From positions 1-64,000 of the forward strand of contig NZ_JAANIH010000040.1 of assembly GCF_014529705.1 (NCBI RefSeq): 64,000 nt of DNA. The letters are read 5' to 3'. The stretch's first letter is position 1. Each line of letters starts with the position of its first letter. This stretch comes from Bradyrhizobium campsiandrae (lineage in GTDB: Bacteria; Pseudomonadota; Alphaproteobacteria; Rhizobiales; Xanthobacteraceae). The notes beneath the pieces are model-generated. The model saw nothing but the letters and a program-made list of their open reading frames with translations, was not told where the DNA came from and ran no database searches. Both the position numbers and the translations under genes were made by a program. This document shows, piece by piece, positions 1-10,200 of this stretch.

Positions 1-31
1 CAGCTTCGGACTCCTCGCCCGATAGTTCCAT
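1..31 (-). CDS. Partial gene, N-terminus resembling an effector-associated domain (EAD1)
   Basis: Only the first ten codons are in the window, reading MELSGEESEA on the minus strand from an ATG at 29-31. A strong Shine-Dalgarno sequence, GGAGGA, lies just upstream (about 40-48). Beginning M-x-L-S-G-E is typical, from memory, of EAD1 domains, small helical adaptors at the N-terminus of NTP-dependent conflict proteins and their trypsin, caspase or kinase partners. The neighbourhood of STAND ATPase, trypsin-like fragment and kinase fits this. Ten residues cannot prove the family, and the rest of the gene is off the edge. Confidence 0.4.
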   Translation of the reverse strand, partial: MELSGEESEA

Positions 32-158
32 CCGTCAGTCTCCTCCTGGCTGCCTCAACAGCCAAGAATCGCAGAGCACAAACCGAGCGGAAACCCATCA
101 ATCAAATGGGAGAAAAGCCTCGCTTACGCGCATCCGTCAATCAGGCGGTCTTCGTCGT

Positions 159-767
159 ATGCGTACAGATGACGTAGATCCTGAGCTCGTACAGCTCGAG
201 GGCGAGCTTGTGCCCACCGAAAGCGGATCTCCCGTGCTCGACGAGACGGGAGCCGTTGTGGCCATTGTCGTTATGAGGGAAGTTACAGGAGGAATTTCAA
301 AGAAGGCGTTGGCTCTTCCGATCCAAAAATTTACCGAATGGATAAAGGGTGATCAAGGAGGGCCCGTGACGGAGGCCGCTCGCTCCGATCTAGCAAAACT
401 TGTTGGACAGGCAACTGGGCTCTGCATCTTCCTTGGTAAGCGGTCCGCATTGGCGAGGAAGCAATTGAGATATCCGGATGCCCCATTTGGCCGGGACATC
501 CTTTCGCAAGTTCAGCAACGAGCAGCCGGGGAAACCGAACGAACTTTCACGCTTTTCGATAAGCCATTGCGTATTTCTCCCCAAGCAGCAGCCATAAATG
601 TTCGATCTCGATGCCCAGAAATCGAAGATGGCAAGGCATACTATGGCTCCGTGGTTTCTCAGCTTACGCCAAAAACGCAAGTTAAAGTCGGCACTATTCA
701 AGCAATGCGCTACCTCGGTGACGTCTTTTACTGGGCGAGAGTTACTGATGTCATCTCAAGCGAATAA
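159..767 (+). CDS. Hypothetical protein with a trypsin-like C-terminal strand; probably a truncated peptidase
   Basis: The 202-residue product has near its start (about residues 18-40) the pattern ESGSPVLDETGAVVAIVV. This resembles the G-x-S-G-S-P-V ... G-x-V-V-G-I core around the catalytic serine of trypsin-fold peptidases, followed by a 'lpIqkftewI' closing helix. The His and Asp parts of a trypsin domain are missing: in-frame sequence upstream of the ATG is open but not protease-like. The C-terminal 120 residues, including a YLGDVFYWARV stretch, are not recognised. No good ribosome binding site precedes the ATG. It may be the 3' remnant of a peptidase gene, divergent from the EAD1-like gene at the window edge; such domains often occur together. 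Confidence 0.45.
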   Translation: MRTDDVDPELVQLEGELVPTESGSPVLDETGAVVAIVVMREVTGGISKKALALPIQKFTEWIKGDQGGPVTEAARSDLAKLVGQATGLCIFLGKRSALARKQLRYPDAPFGRDILSQVQQRAAGETERTFTLFDKPLRISPQAAAINVRSRCPEIEDGKAYYGSVVSQLTPKTQVKVGTIQAMRYLGDVFYWARVTDVISSE

Positions 768-929
768 CGCTCTGTCCCTGCATACGAATTGATCAGCTTG
801 CGAAACGATGTCACAATTGCGAGTCGCGCGTTCTGAGCCAAATAGGGAGCGGAAGCGCGCCAAGTCTGGCAAACCGCTCAGGACGCCGGTGCATCTTGCG
901 TCGTTTGAGGACGATTGCATGGCGTAACT

Positions 930-3740
930 CTACACTTGGCGTCCGTGGCATTTTTTGTATTTTTTGCCGGACCCGCAGAAGCACTTAGCATTAACCGGAT
1001 ATTTTGCAGTCGGACGAGGAAATTGCCACTGCGGAGGCGGCGCCTTCAATTTGAGACCGGCGATTATTTCACGCTGGGCTTGCAGCTCATTGCGGCCTTG
1101 CGGCGAGAGGCCCTGCTCGTAGGGAATAAGACGAGCCATCTCCGTGTCAGCGGCAGCGAACTTCCCGGCATAAGCAAGCGCAACTGCGTAGTGGCTCCGA
1201 ACCGGAATGACATGCCCCATCAAGTTCTTGCTGCGGATGGCCGGGAGCAAATTGCGCTCAAACACGTCCAGGGCGCCATCGTAGTCAAACCGGCTTAGAA
1301 ATTCGTCAGCAAGATCTTGTCCAACGCGAACGAAGGAATCTAGCGCGTTCGCCATGGAGTAGAACTTCATGGCGTGAATGCGAGAAAGGCCAGAGAACGT
1401 TCCCATCCGATTGAGAGCCATAGCATGAAGATCAAGCGTATCCGCTAAATGCTTGAGATCGTCCGCCTGGCTTTCCCGGTCCTTTAGCAGCGGCATTAGT
1501 TTGTCCGGATTGTTTCCGATTACCATCTCCGGAGTAATTCCGAGCAGATCAAAATACTCAGGAATCAGAGCGCTAGTGATGTTTGAACAGCCCGAGTAGT
1601 CCTTTAGAGAAAAGAAGGCGCGAGCGAAATTGTATTTGGCGATACGCAGGTAATCTGGCTCATCCGGGACGGTGTTGATGACATGTTCCATCGCCTCGTG
1701 AGCTCGTCTTGAATCGCCGTTTCTCGCATAGTTGTTGACCCGCTTCATGGCGAGCGACAGCCGTTCTCGCGATCCCAAGTTGTTACCTTCTATCAATTCC
1801 TCCATCAATGAGAGCCGCTGATCGAGAAGCGCGAGGTCTCCCTTCTTGAAATCTGCGAAAGCCAACCCGTCCAGCGCCCAGAAGCGGTCGACGGCTTTCG
1901 TCTCGGCGGATCCAGCGAGGTTTTCTAGATAGGCGGCAATCTCTGTCATATAGCCGAGCTCATGAAACAACTCGTCCGTCGCCATGTCGATCAGCGGCTC
2001 TGTGTCTCCGAGAGCTGCGAACATACGGAGCATCAGTGAAACACGCTGCATTGAGTTCTTTTTAGGCAGCTGATCGACGAGCAGATTCTTGATGGCTAGT
2101 TGAGCTCCACGAAGCTCCTCGGGTCCAAGGTCATCCAAGTAGGAGCGCCCAAGCAGTCTCATCGCGTCGTGTACTTTGAAGTTGTCAACGCCAAAAACTT
2201 GCGCGGCACCAGCGGCCTGCAATTTTCGCAAGAGCGTTGCCGTACTGCGTTCGCTGAAGCTATAGGCGTCGCTCAAGACTGTTACAGCCTCGGATCGACT
2301 CAGAGGCACATCGAATAGGCTCAGAGCGCCGATCGCACGACGATCGCTATCTCCAAATTGCTCAAAGACACGCGACAAGATCAGCTCTTGCGCAGTTTCC
2401 ACGACATGCGTCCGCCCCTCCAGCTCGTCACAAAACCGAGCGACATCTCCGTCATAATGATTTGCGGAAATTTGAAGCGCGTTCTGGACGTACAACGGCA
2501 GGCCCGCAGTCAGCACCTGCAATCTTTGGTATGCGGAGTAGTCCCCTCTGCATCCAAGAAACGATCCTTCGGAGGCGATGGTTTCATTCGTCCACCCGCC
2601 CAGACTTTCGGGAACGATATTGAGAGTCGCCTGCAATGCTCCCACTGCGGGCCCAGGTTGCGCGAGCAAGACAAAATGAAGGTGGGGCGCCAGCTCGATT
2701 AAGGAACGAACATCTTCATGGGAGACCCGATGAACATTGTCGATCACGACAGTTGCGCGCAGATCACTGTCGCTCAGATTCTTGCTGATAGCGAATAGTA
2801 TCTGCGGGCTGGTTGCGCCCGGAAACAGTATTTCTCCAAGCTTTCCGCCAGACTTAGAGAACAGGCGCGCTGCAAGCTCCCGCGCCACGGTCGAGACAAG
2901 AGCCGTGCTGGGGACTTCAGTTGCATTGAAATACGCCAAGACATCTGTGGCATGAAGTGCGGTCTGAGAAACCCACGAAGTCTTCCCTGCGCCGGAAAAT
3001 CCGGTGATTAGCCGGACGCGAGCGGGGGAAATCAGCGGCGGTTCATTGTCCTGCGGACGATAGCGTAATGGGGGAGCAGGAAAATCCTGCAGTTGAATGA
3101 CCAGTTGCTCAAAAACGCCCGGCAGCTCTGCCGTCTCGAAGCTATGATCGGCGTGCGGCGCGAGACCCGCCGCAGCGTGCATGATTCTCCCAGCAAGCTT
3201 CCAAACAAGCGTCTCCGGGGCCAGCATCGCGAATGGCAGCGATTGAGCGAGATCACAGCAGGCTGCGAACATGGAATTGACGTCGGCTTGTGGAGCCGGA
3301 AGCCCGCTGTCAACCGCTGGGGGACCGCCAGGCCAAATGACTGCGACATCCGTTGGCCACGCTGGCTCAGCAAATCGCCTTTTTAACTGAGGACCGGGCG
3401 AGACGTTTGCAACAATTGCGAAGAAAGGACGCCCCTTTCGGCGCCCGGCTTCGTGCTCTTTCCGTATCGCAGCGAAACGGTCCACCGCATCGTCAATATC
3501 GCTGAACACCAGTGAGGCTTGTCGGGTCTTTATCTGGAGATAGACTTGTCGATCAGCGGTTAGCAGTTCGACATCCTCGTCATGCTCCACTACGACTTTA
3601 GTTGCACCGACTCTTGCTGCACCGAACAAACAAGCAGCGGTGTAGAGATGCTGGTAGAGGAAGCCGCGATGGACTGCCTCAATTCGTACGACCTGACGGC
3701 TATCGAGGGCTGCGACAATACTGTTGGCGGCAATCGGCAT
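930..3740 (-). CDS. Avs-like STAND ATPase: DUF4297-type nuclease, P-loop NTPase, TPR-like repeats, SEC-C motif
   Basis: The protein of 936 residues starts at ATG 3740; a TTG six bases upstream is possible but less likely. Residues about 25-110 resemble the DUF4297/Cap4-type PD-(D/E)XK nuclease, with GFLYQHLY, then EDVE followed by LQIKTR (Asp near 56, Gln-Ile-Lys near 69-71). The NTPase has Walker A GFSGAGKT near 247-254 and Walker B ATVVIDN near 329-335. Residues about 550-900 are helical, TPR-like repeats. The last 20 residues form a SEC-C zinc motif (CFCGSGKKYKKCH). Nuclease-STAND-repeat order is that of antiviral STAND (Avs) sensors, where the repeats recognise a phage protein and oligomerisation activates the nuclease. 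It is transcribed divergently from the nitrilase-like gene. The immune role is inferred; the domain calls are from visible motifs. Confidence 0.75.
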   Translation of the reverse strand: MPIAANSIVAALDSRQVVRIEAVHRGFLYQHLYTAACLFGAARVGATKVVVEHDEDVELLTADRQVYLQIKTRQASLVFSDIDDAVDRFAAIRKEHEAGRRKGRPFFAIVANVSPGPQLKRRFAEPAWPTDVAVIWPGGPPAVDSGLPAPQADVNSMFAACCDLAQSLPFAMLAPETLVWKLAGRIMHAAAGLAPHADHSFETAELPGVFEQLVIQLQDFPAPPLRYRPQDNEPPLISPARVRLITGFSGAGKTSWVSQTALHATDVLAYFNATEVPSTALVSTVARELAARLFSKSGGKLGEILFPGATSPQILFAISKNLSDSDLRATVVIDNVHRVSHEDVRSLIELAPHLHFVLLAQPGPAVGALQATLNIVPESLGGWTNETIASEGSFLGCRGDYSAYQRLQVLTAGLPLYVQNALQISANHYDGDVARFCDELEGRTHVVETAQELILSRVFEQFGDSDRRAIGALSLFDVPLSRSEAVTVLSDAYSFSERSTATLLRKLQAAGAAQVFGVDNFKVHDAMRLLGRSYLDDLGPEELRGAQLAIKNLLVDQLPKKNSMQRVSLMLRMFAALGDTEPLIDMATDELFHELGYMTEIAAYLENLAGSAETKAVDRFWALDGLAFADFKKGDLALLDQRLSLMEELIEGNNLGSRERLSLAMKRVNNYARNGDSRRAHEAMEHVINTVPDEPDYLRIAKYNFARAFFSLKDYSGCSNITSALIPEYFDLLGITPEMVIGNNPDKLMPLLKDRESQADDLKHLADTLDLHAMALNRMGTFSGLSRIHAMKFYSMANALDSFVRVGQDLADEFLSRFDYDGALDVFERNLLPAIRSKNLMGHVIPVRSHYAVALAYAGKFAAADTEMARLIPYEQGLSPQGRNELQAQREIIAGLKLKAPPPQWQFPRPTAKYPVNAKCFCGSGKKYKKCHGRQV

Positions 3741-3995
3741 GGACAATCTCTGTCTGGAGTAGACGATGATCGGTCACGATTCGGGCCGACCGTCAAATTG
3801 CGTGCAATATAAAGATCAGTGTTTGCTCGCGCCGCGGTCGCTCTGGCAGGAGAAGTTTCGTAGCGCGATAGCAAAGGCGTTGAATCCTTGACCTCAGCTT
3901 GAAACTCCTCTTGACGCGAATCCTTGCACGACGTTTTGTCCATGAATACCATGGTCGGGTTGCCGGCGTGACCCGACACAACTTATCGTGTTTAG
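3741..3995. promoter_or_regulatory. Divergent intergenic region between STAND and nitrilase-like genes
   Basis: About 255 bases separate two divergent starts, so promoters for both must lie here. I could not pick convincing -35/-10 boxes. A short inverted repeat, ATTGC-GT-GCAAT, lies near 3797-3808. The nitrilase-like gene has no Shine-Dalgarno sequence before its ATG (CGTGTTTAGATG), so its message may be leaderless or nearly so. Confidence 0.3.
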
Positions 3996-5288
3996 ATGTC
4001 AAATATCAAATTGCTAGAAGCACAGTGGCTAGCGGACGTAAAACAGGCCATCGCTTTTGCTGAACTGTCGTTCGGAGAAGATGTCGTCTCGACGAGAAAC
4101 GCCCTTTACGCGTTATGGCTAACCGTCGACCAATCTCCAGGATCGATCCGCGACCTGTTCCGACAATTCAAGGAAGAGGACTTGGCAAAAGCGGGCGGGG
4201 ACATCACCGCTAAGGAGCTCTTCACCAATCTACCGCTGGCTGTTGGATCAGTCGCCGAGCGAACTAAGCTCCTCTATGCTCTTGCGGTCAGAATAAGGGC
4301 GCTAGAAGCAGCTCTTCACGAAATCTCCGGCGACGAGCCGGTGCGCCACGAGAACCAATGTCTAGCTAGGTACGGGGAAGCGGAAGCATTTATCCTCCTA
4401 AGGAACCCGCGGCACCGCACCGCCGCGACGAAGCAATCTTTCCGTAGGCGAGGGCTTGTCTCGTCCAGGGTCTTTCCGCGCGAGATTAAGGGTTACCGCG
4501 TCAAGCTCTTGTTGCCCGACGATCCGCGCGGGCGGAAACGTGCTGCGGCGCGGAAAGAGCTCTCGTTCGGGGCGGGTCTCTTTGCAGACATGACGTTTGA
4601 CGTCGGTCACGATGCCGATGGCTTCTTCATAAGGGACGTGAGTATCCCAGACCAAATTGCCACCATTCGAGGGCACATTGCTGTCGCATCAAGCTCGGAT
4701 TGCCACGGCATTGTCTATCCGGAGCTGACGATAACGAGCAGTACGCTGCTTGAGATCTGCAACGGTATCGGAACGGGTGAATGGGTTTGCGATCTGAGCT
4801 TGCTGGTGGCCGGTTCTCGCCATGCCGAGGTAGGCCAGCAGCGGTTCAACATCTGCTCGATTCTCAACGGATACGGAGAGGAGATCGCTCAGCACCGGAA
4901 GCTCTTGCAGTACAGTGACGGAAAAGAGGTCGAGTCAATCCAGCTTGGCGACGAGCTTCAGATCCTGGTGCTGCCGGATGCGATCTTCGCATTCGGCATC
5001 TGCCTGGATTTTTGCAACACCAGCGAAGATCCGCCCTACGCCGATCTCGATGTGGACTATGTGCTGGTCCCCTCATGCGGGAACGAGCGAACAATGTCAG
5101 GCCACGTCAGAAGGTCTGCGGAATACATGGACAAGCAGAAGACGCGAACCCTCGTTGTGCAGCAATTCTATTCGGAGGGCGCCACGGGTGACCTGCCCTT
5201 AGGCTATGTCCTAGCGAGGTGCGACGACGTGACAATTCAGGTCAAAGACCTGGAGAAGCGAAATCCATGGGAGATTTACAATATTTGA
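3996..5288 (+). CDS. Nitrilase-fold (carbon-nitrogen hydrolase) protein with helical N-terminal extension
   Basis: The product has 430 residues. The C-terminal half shows the three catalytic landmarks of the carbon-nitrogen hydrolase superfamily in the correct order: Glu243 in VYPELTI, Lys302 in QHRKLL and Cys336 in FGICLDFC. The family hydrolyses amides or nitriles, or transfers acyl groups, through a Glu-Lys-Cys triad. The first 230 residues are not a nitrilase domain: about 1-110 is helical and unrecognised, and about 150-190 is very basic. No signal peptide is seen. It is the first of three co-directional genes with long spacers (102 and 211 bases), so each may have its own promoter. A nitrilase fused to an unknown N-terminal domain inside a defence island suggests an effector or nucleotide-modifying role, which is inference. 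Confidence 0.65.
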   Translation: MSNIKLLEAQWLADVKQAIAFAELSFGEDVVSTRNALYALWLTVDQSPGSIRDLFRQFKEEDLAKAGGDITAKELFTNLPLAVGSVAERTKLLYALAVRIRALEAALHEISGDEPVRHENQCLARYGEAEAFILLRNPRHRTAATKQSFRRRGLVSSRVFPREIKGYRVKLLLPDDPRGRKRAAARKELSFGAGLFADMTFDVGHDADGFFIRDVSIPDQIATIRGHIAVASSSDCHGIVYPELTITSSTLLEICNGIGTGEWVCDLSLLVAGSRHAEVGQQRFNICSILNGYGEEIAQHRKLLQYSDGKEVESIQLGDELQILVLPDAIFAFGICLDFCNTSEDPPYADLDVDYVLVPSCGNERTMSGHVRRSAEYMDKQKTRTLVVQQFYSEGATGDLPLGYVLARCDDVTIQVKDLEKRNPWEIYNI

Positions 5289-5390
5289 AGATACTTTACA
5301 TCTGGACGTCCGGAACGAGTACCCATATTAAAGCGTCTTCAAGTATCAACCATTATATTACGCTACCCCTCGATAAATCGAGTAATAACA

Positions 5391-7037
5391 ATGGCTTATG
5401 CAACAGGAGCGACCGAGCTGGACCGGCTACTGGACGGGATTTCAACCGCCCAAGCCAATCCTGACGAAATTTTCCCGCGGTTACGAGATACCGTCGCAGC
5501 CCTATCCAGGGCCTCCGAAGACACTGCATCCACGGACGAAGCTGTTTACTCGGCATTCCGGAACGCGGTCTGGACGTTCGTCGCGAGTGGAGACAAAGGG
5601 CCCCATCTTGATCGTTGGGCGGACCTCATCCTGCGCGTGCGGCAGCTTTTGCGGGTGCGCAAATCGACAATAGCCGAGAGGCTGACGACGCTTGCGGATT
5701 TCTTGGAAAAATCTGGCAACGCGGCCGACGAGTTTGAAAAGATCAAGCTCGGAAAGCACCATCGATCGGTTCTCAACCTGCTGCAGAAGCGTAAGGGGGA
5801 GAGCTCGCGCGCCGAACTTTTGAAAGAGATCGGTCTGAGAGACTCCAATTTCTCTCACGTCCTTTCGAAGCTCGCCGCGGCGAGGTTAATTGATCGGATT
5901 CCCATCGGTCGTGAAGCAACGATTCGTATTACAGACGAGGGTCGGAAAGTTCTTTCTGATCACGGAAAGCCACCCATACCGGCCCTGGACGAGACGCCAC
6001 CGTTTGTTTGGACCGAGCCAGATTGTGCCTTGGCAATCGTCAGTTCGATGGACGGCCTCGTGAAATGCAACGCTGCGTTCGCATCGATAGTGGAGGCCAC
6101 CGTCGATCAGCTGCAGAAGATGCCGGTGACGGCCCTGCGCGAAATTCTCGCGGCCAAAATTCAGAACTCTGATTTTGAGCTCAATGAGATCACAAGTATC
6201 GACGGGTGCACGCGACGGCTGATTGAGAAGGAAGACGGCAATCACACCTATTGGCTTGCTTTCGACGTCACAGCTTACAAGCGTAAGATTGACGAGTTGA
6301 AGAAGAGAGAGCGTGCGCTATCTAGCGAACTATCGGATCTTAGAGCCAAGACTGCTGCCTTAAAAACTTCCGCTCGGTCTCCTCAGTATTCTGGATCTTC
6401 TGCTTCCTATGGTCTTGGTCTTGCCTGCATGATGCAGGAGATGACACCTGACGTCATGACGCCGGTCAGATCGATCGCGGCAATTGCTCACATGCTAAGT
6501 GCAAGCACTAGTCTGAAGGGGTCAGATAAAGACTATCTTTCCGCGATCATCACTAACTCGAACCATCTTAAGAATGTTCTGGGTGGAATGATTGCGGTCG
6601 CAGACGCGGATATGCATGTACAAGTAGCAGCTCCTTTTTATCCTAACTCGGTCGCCAAAGAAATTGCCAACAACTTTACTGTCTCTTCGAGAAAGAACGG
6701 ATACACGATATTCGTCGATCCAAGTGAAGACCACCTGGTTTTAGCTGACGGGTATGCCTTTAAGGCCGCTCTTCAGACAACCGTTGCCGAAGTGATCAAC
6801 GCCGTTCCTTCAGGCGCAAGCGTCGGAATTCGGACGACGACCGATGCCGATGGGGTTGCGGTTCTGCTTGAAACAAAGCACATGGGTATGGCCAATTTGC
6901 ACGCGTGGCCAAATGCGTTCGCGCGTTGCAATGCTTACGTTAGCCAATTCGGAGCTCGTGTTGATTTCGGGGGCTACGACAATGGCGTTGCGCGAACGAC
7001 GCTTCATTGGCCGCTAGAGCACATTAAAGCCAAATAG
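5391..7037 (+). CDS. Winged-helix / PAS / degenerate histidine-kinase-like regulator
   Basis: The 548-residue protein appears built of a helical N-terminus, a MarR-like winged helix (about 120-190, with KHHRSVLNLLQKRKGESSRAE and an R-x-T-I-x-I-T-D-E-G-R wing), and a PAS-like domain (about 205-295). A coiled coil (about 297-325), a dimerisation-helix region (345-410) and an ATPase-like domain (415-548) follow. In the dimerisation helix the usual HELRTPL phospho-acceptor is replaced by MTPDVMTPVRSI, with no histidine, and clear N, G1 and G2 boxes of a HATPase are not visible. It is therefore probably not an active histidine kinase but a sensor or DNA-binding switch. It lies between the nitrilase-like gene and the nuclease-TPR-PIN gene and could regulate either. 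Confidence 0.55.
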   Translation: MAYATGATELDRLLDGISTAQANPDEIFPRLRDTVAALSRASEDTASTDEAVYSAFRNAVWTFVASGDKGPHLDRWADLILRVRQLLRVRKSTIAERLTTLADFLEKSGNAADEFEKIKLGKHHRSVLNLLQKRKGESSRAELLKEIGLRDSNFSHVLSKLAAARLIDRIPIGREATIRITDEGRKVLSDHGKPPIPALDETPPFVWTEPDCALAIVSSMDGLVKCNAAFASIVEATVDQLQKMPVTALREILAAKIQNSDFELNEITSIDGCTRRLIEKEDGNHTYWLAFDVTAYKRKIDELKKRERALSSELSDLRAKTAALKTSARSPQYSGSSASYGLGLACMMQEMTPDVMTPVRSIAAIAHMLSASTSLKGSDKDYLSAIITNSNHLKNVLGGMIAVADADMHVQVAAPFYPNSVAKEIANNFTVSSRKNGYTIFVDPSEDHLVLADGYAFKAALQTTVAEVINAVPSGASVGIRTTTDADGVAVLLETKHMGMANLHAWPNAFARCNAYVSQFGARVDFGGYDNGVARTTLHWPLEHIKAK

Positions 7038-7248
7038 AGAGGCGCTGTGCTTGATCGCTGAAGCACCAAATCTATTGACTGCTGCTAGTGCAATAAAGGC
7101 CAGACTCCCGGCGAGAACATTGTTAGCTACTGCGTAAAACGGTTTCGGCCTGTTTGCGGGTTTGTGGCGAGTTCATGCTCGCCGCAAATTGGTTTATCGA
7201 ACGAAACATGAATCAAAGCCGCGATGCGGCTTATGAAGCCTGAATGCG
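7038..7248. promoter_or_regulatory. Intergenic region with two hairpins upstream of the nuclease-TPR-PIN gene
   Basis: The region holds two inverted repeats. Arms 7161-7171 and 7178-7188 (tttgtggcgag / ctcgccgcaaa) could end the preceding transcript, although no long T-run follows. Arms 7216-7222 and 7226-7232 (AAGCCGC / GCGGCTT) lie 17 bases before the ATG at 7249. A motif TTAGCTACTGCGTAAAAC at 7123-7140 resembles one upstream of the ubiquitin-like operon at 14663-14680. Confidence 0.35.
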
Positions 7249-10200
7249 ATGACTGACACACGGCAAGGCAATCCCGCGCAACCAGATCTCAATGACGGGC
7301 AGGCACTTTACCCTGGCCCAGACTTTAGTATCCGAGCAGCACAGCAAATCCCAATTCCAAAGGATTGGCAGGCGCTTCAGCGCGGCTGCGTGATTTTATT
7401 TCAGTCCGAGCTACGAGATCCTCACGCGCAGGAATACGGCCGAAACGGTCAAAAGCAGCTTGGGATCGATGTTCTCGGCCGCCGCGATGGAAATCCCGAT
7501 CACTACGTTGGCATTCAGTGTCGCTGCTATTCAAAGCCTCTCAAAAAGAAGAAACTTCTCGCGGACTGTCGAGCTACACTCGAAATCGAGGCTGGCCTCA
7601 AGGAGATCATATTCGCAACCACTTGCCCTAGCGATACCAAGGCAACGGACGCTGCTGTCGAGGTTGAACGCGAGTTGCGGGCGGAGGGATATGATCTCAA
7701 AGTCGCGCTTTATTCTTGGTCAGACCTTGAGCTGAAGATTGCTCAACATCCGAAAGCCTATGCATTCTTTTTTCCCAGCGCGGTCGCGACATCGGCAGTT
7801 CAGTCAGCAACTAAGCTCCATCCCGACGCCGTTTCGTCAATCATAGAGGGCCTCGCCGCTCGCCTTCAATTGCAAGATCGTCCAGCCTTGCCCGCCGACG
7901 TCAAGGCGCCTTCGAACAGCGTTGAAGATCCTGCGCTTCATGCCAAGATTGACGTTTTGCGTGATCTGTTTCGCGACAATAACCTGTTTTTGCCCGCTAA
8001 GCAGGGGCTCCTCGACATCCAAGCCAAAGAGGATCTCTCTGGCAAGCCGTGGGCGCGCTTTCGGATGGAGACTAATCTGGGATCAATCGCGCTTGGGCTG
8101 GGTCGACACGAAGAAGCGGCTACCCATTTTGAGAAAGCCTATGAAATTCGGCCTACCGATTGTAATGCGGTAGCCAACCTTGCGCTGGCCAGAACAATAC
8201 AAGGTCGATACGACGAAGGAATGGTCCTGGCGAGGGCCGCTCTTGCCTCGACGCCTCGATCCGATCAGGCCATCTCTTATCTACTGCAGGCAGCTGCTCG
8301 ATCGTCCTGGGACGGCGATCCTGAGAGTTTGATCCCTCCCGATCTCGTCGGCACTGTTCATGCGGACATGGGCCTTCTGGAATTTCTGCGAAAGCGGAAT
8401 TCCCCTGGATGGGCCAGCAGGACGCGAGCGCTTGCCCGCAACCATTTGAACGAGCCGGAGTTCAAGCGAGTCGATGCGATCGCTGTGCTTGACTTAGCAT
8501 TGGGACAGGAAGCTTTTGTCGGAAAACCAGGGGCCGTAACGCGTGAGGACATCGCTCTAGCCGCTACGAACATGCTGGAGATGGCAGAAAGTTGCCTGAC
8601 GAACGCTTTTGCGGACCAGTACGACCTGCTCGCTTACGTTAATAACGCGGCTGTGCTGCTCAGACTGTCGGGCCGCCAAGCGGACTGCGAGTCTCTCCTC
8701 ACTCGCGCGTTGCCCTTTTTGCCGGGCAACCCTCAGCTAAAGCGGCTTCTGGCCTTGTCCCAAGCGGCGCAAGACCGCTTCGAAGATGCCGAGACAACCT
8801 TACGTAACGATCCGGATCCAGAAAACCAATTGCTCGCCGCAGAGATGGTCGCTCGGCGAGACGCAAAAGAGGCGGTCAAACACGTCGAAAGCGTAGACGA
8901 GACTGGCTCTCCGGAGCTGGCAGAGCATAAATGGAGGATTCTGGGTGACTTGGCGCTCAAGGTTGGCGATTACGAGCGTGTAAACATCGCCATGGAGGGT
9001 TTGAGGAGCCTCCCCGAGGGGAGGTTGCTTGCAGAGCTGCTCCAGCTCCGTCGAGATGCACGGCTCGGTACAGACGAAGAAGAAAGGCACGACCGGCTGC
9101 GCAAATTGGCCGAAGCAGACTTTGCTCTGGCCAATAGTCTGTCGCGCTACCTACTTGCTGAGGAGATGCGCAATCAAGGGCTTCCCGCCGATGCGGCCAA
9201 ACTTCTTGAGCCTTTTGCGGATCTAGGTTTCCTAAATCCGGCTACTCGTCTCTTTCTCGAGTGTCTCGTTGACGCTCGTCGCGACGAGGCATTTCGAAAA
9301 GCACTAGCAACTGCCGACCGGTCAGTCGCGCAAGATCCCGATATTCTTTGGCTATCGGCCACTCATTCTTGGAACATGGGTGATTTGGTCGAATGTAGAC
9401 GCGCGATCGACATCTTGTTGGCCGAGCACCCGGACAATCCTCCCGCCAGGCTGCTTAGGATCGAGCTGTTGCTCCGATCCGACGACATCAATGGACTATT
9501 GCCCGAACTTGAGCGTCCAATCGAGCGCCTCAACTTCCGCACGTTGGGCGACAAATTCCGCGTTGCTTCTCTCCTCGGGCACTTCGGCCATATGGATCGC
9601 GCGGTGGCGTACGCCTATCGCCTCTTTCTAGAGAACAAGGAAAGGTCTCAGGCATGGCTTTGTTTTTCTGGTCTCATAACCAGAGAAGGGACGACGGCGG
9701 AAGCTGGCGAAAGGCCTTGGGATTGCAAGGTTGTTGGCAACAACGCAGCTGTAGACATTGAATACGAGGATCATGAACACCAGTTTCTCATAGTCGAGCC
9801 TGACAATCTCTTGCGGCGTCTCGACATCGATGCCTGGGAGCCGGAGCATCTTTTGATCCAAGCGATCACGGGGCTCGGCGTGGAGGACACGTTTACCGAT
9901 CCGAGAAGCGGCAAATCTGGCACGATCCGTGCGATCAGGCATAAATATATAGCCAGATACCAGTTTGTGCTTTCAAAGCATGAGGTTCGATTTCCGAGCA
10001 CGGGCGCGATCAGATCTGTCTCGGTTGATGTGTCCACGCCAGATGGCTTGGCTCCCCTTATTGAGGAGCTAAAAGCCAGACACGACTGGATAGAGCAGGA
10101 GCAAGAAATCTACCGCAATGCGCCAGTGCCGCTGGCTATTTTGGCCCACAAGGTCGGAAGCGACATAATTGACGCCGCCGAGGGGCTGGCTGCTCAGGAG

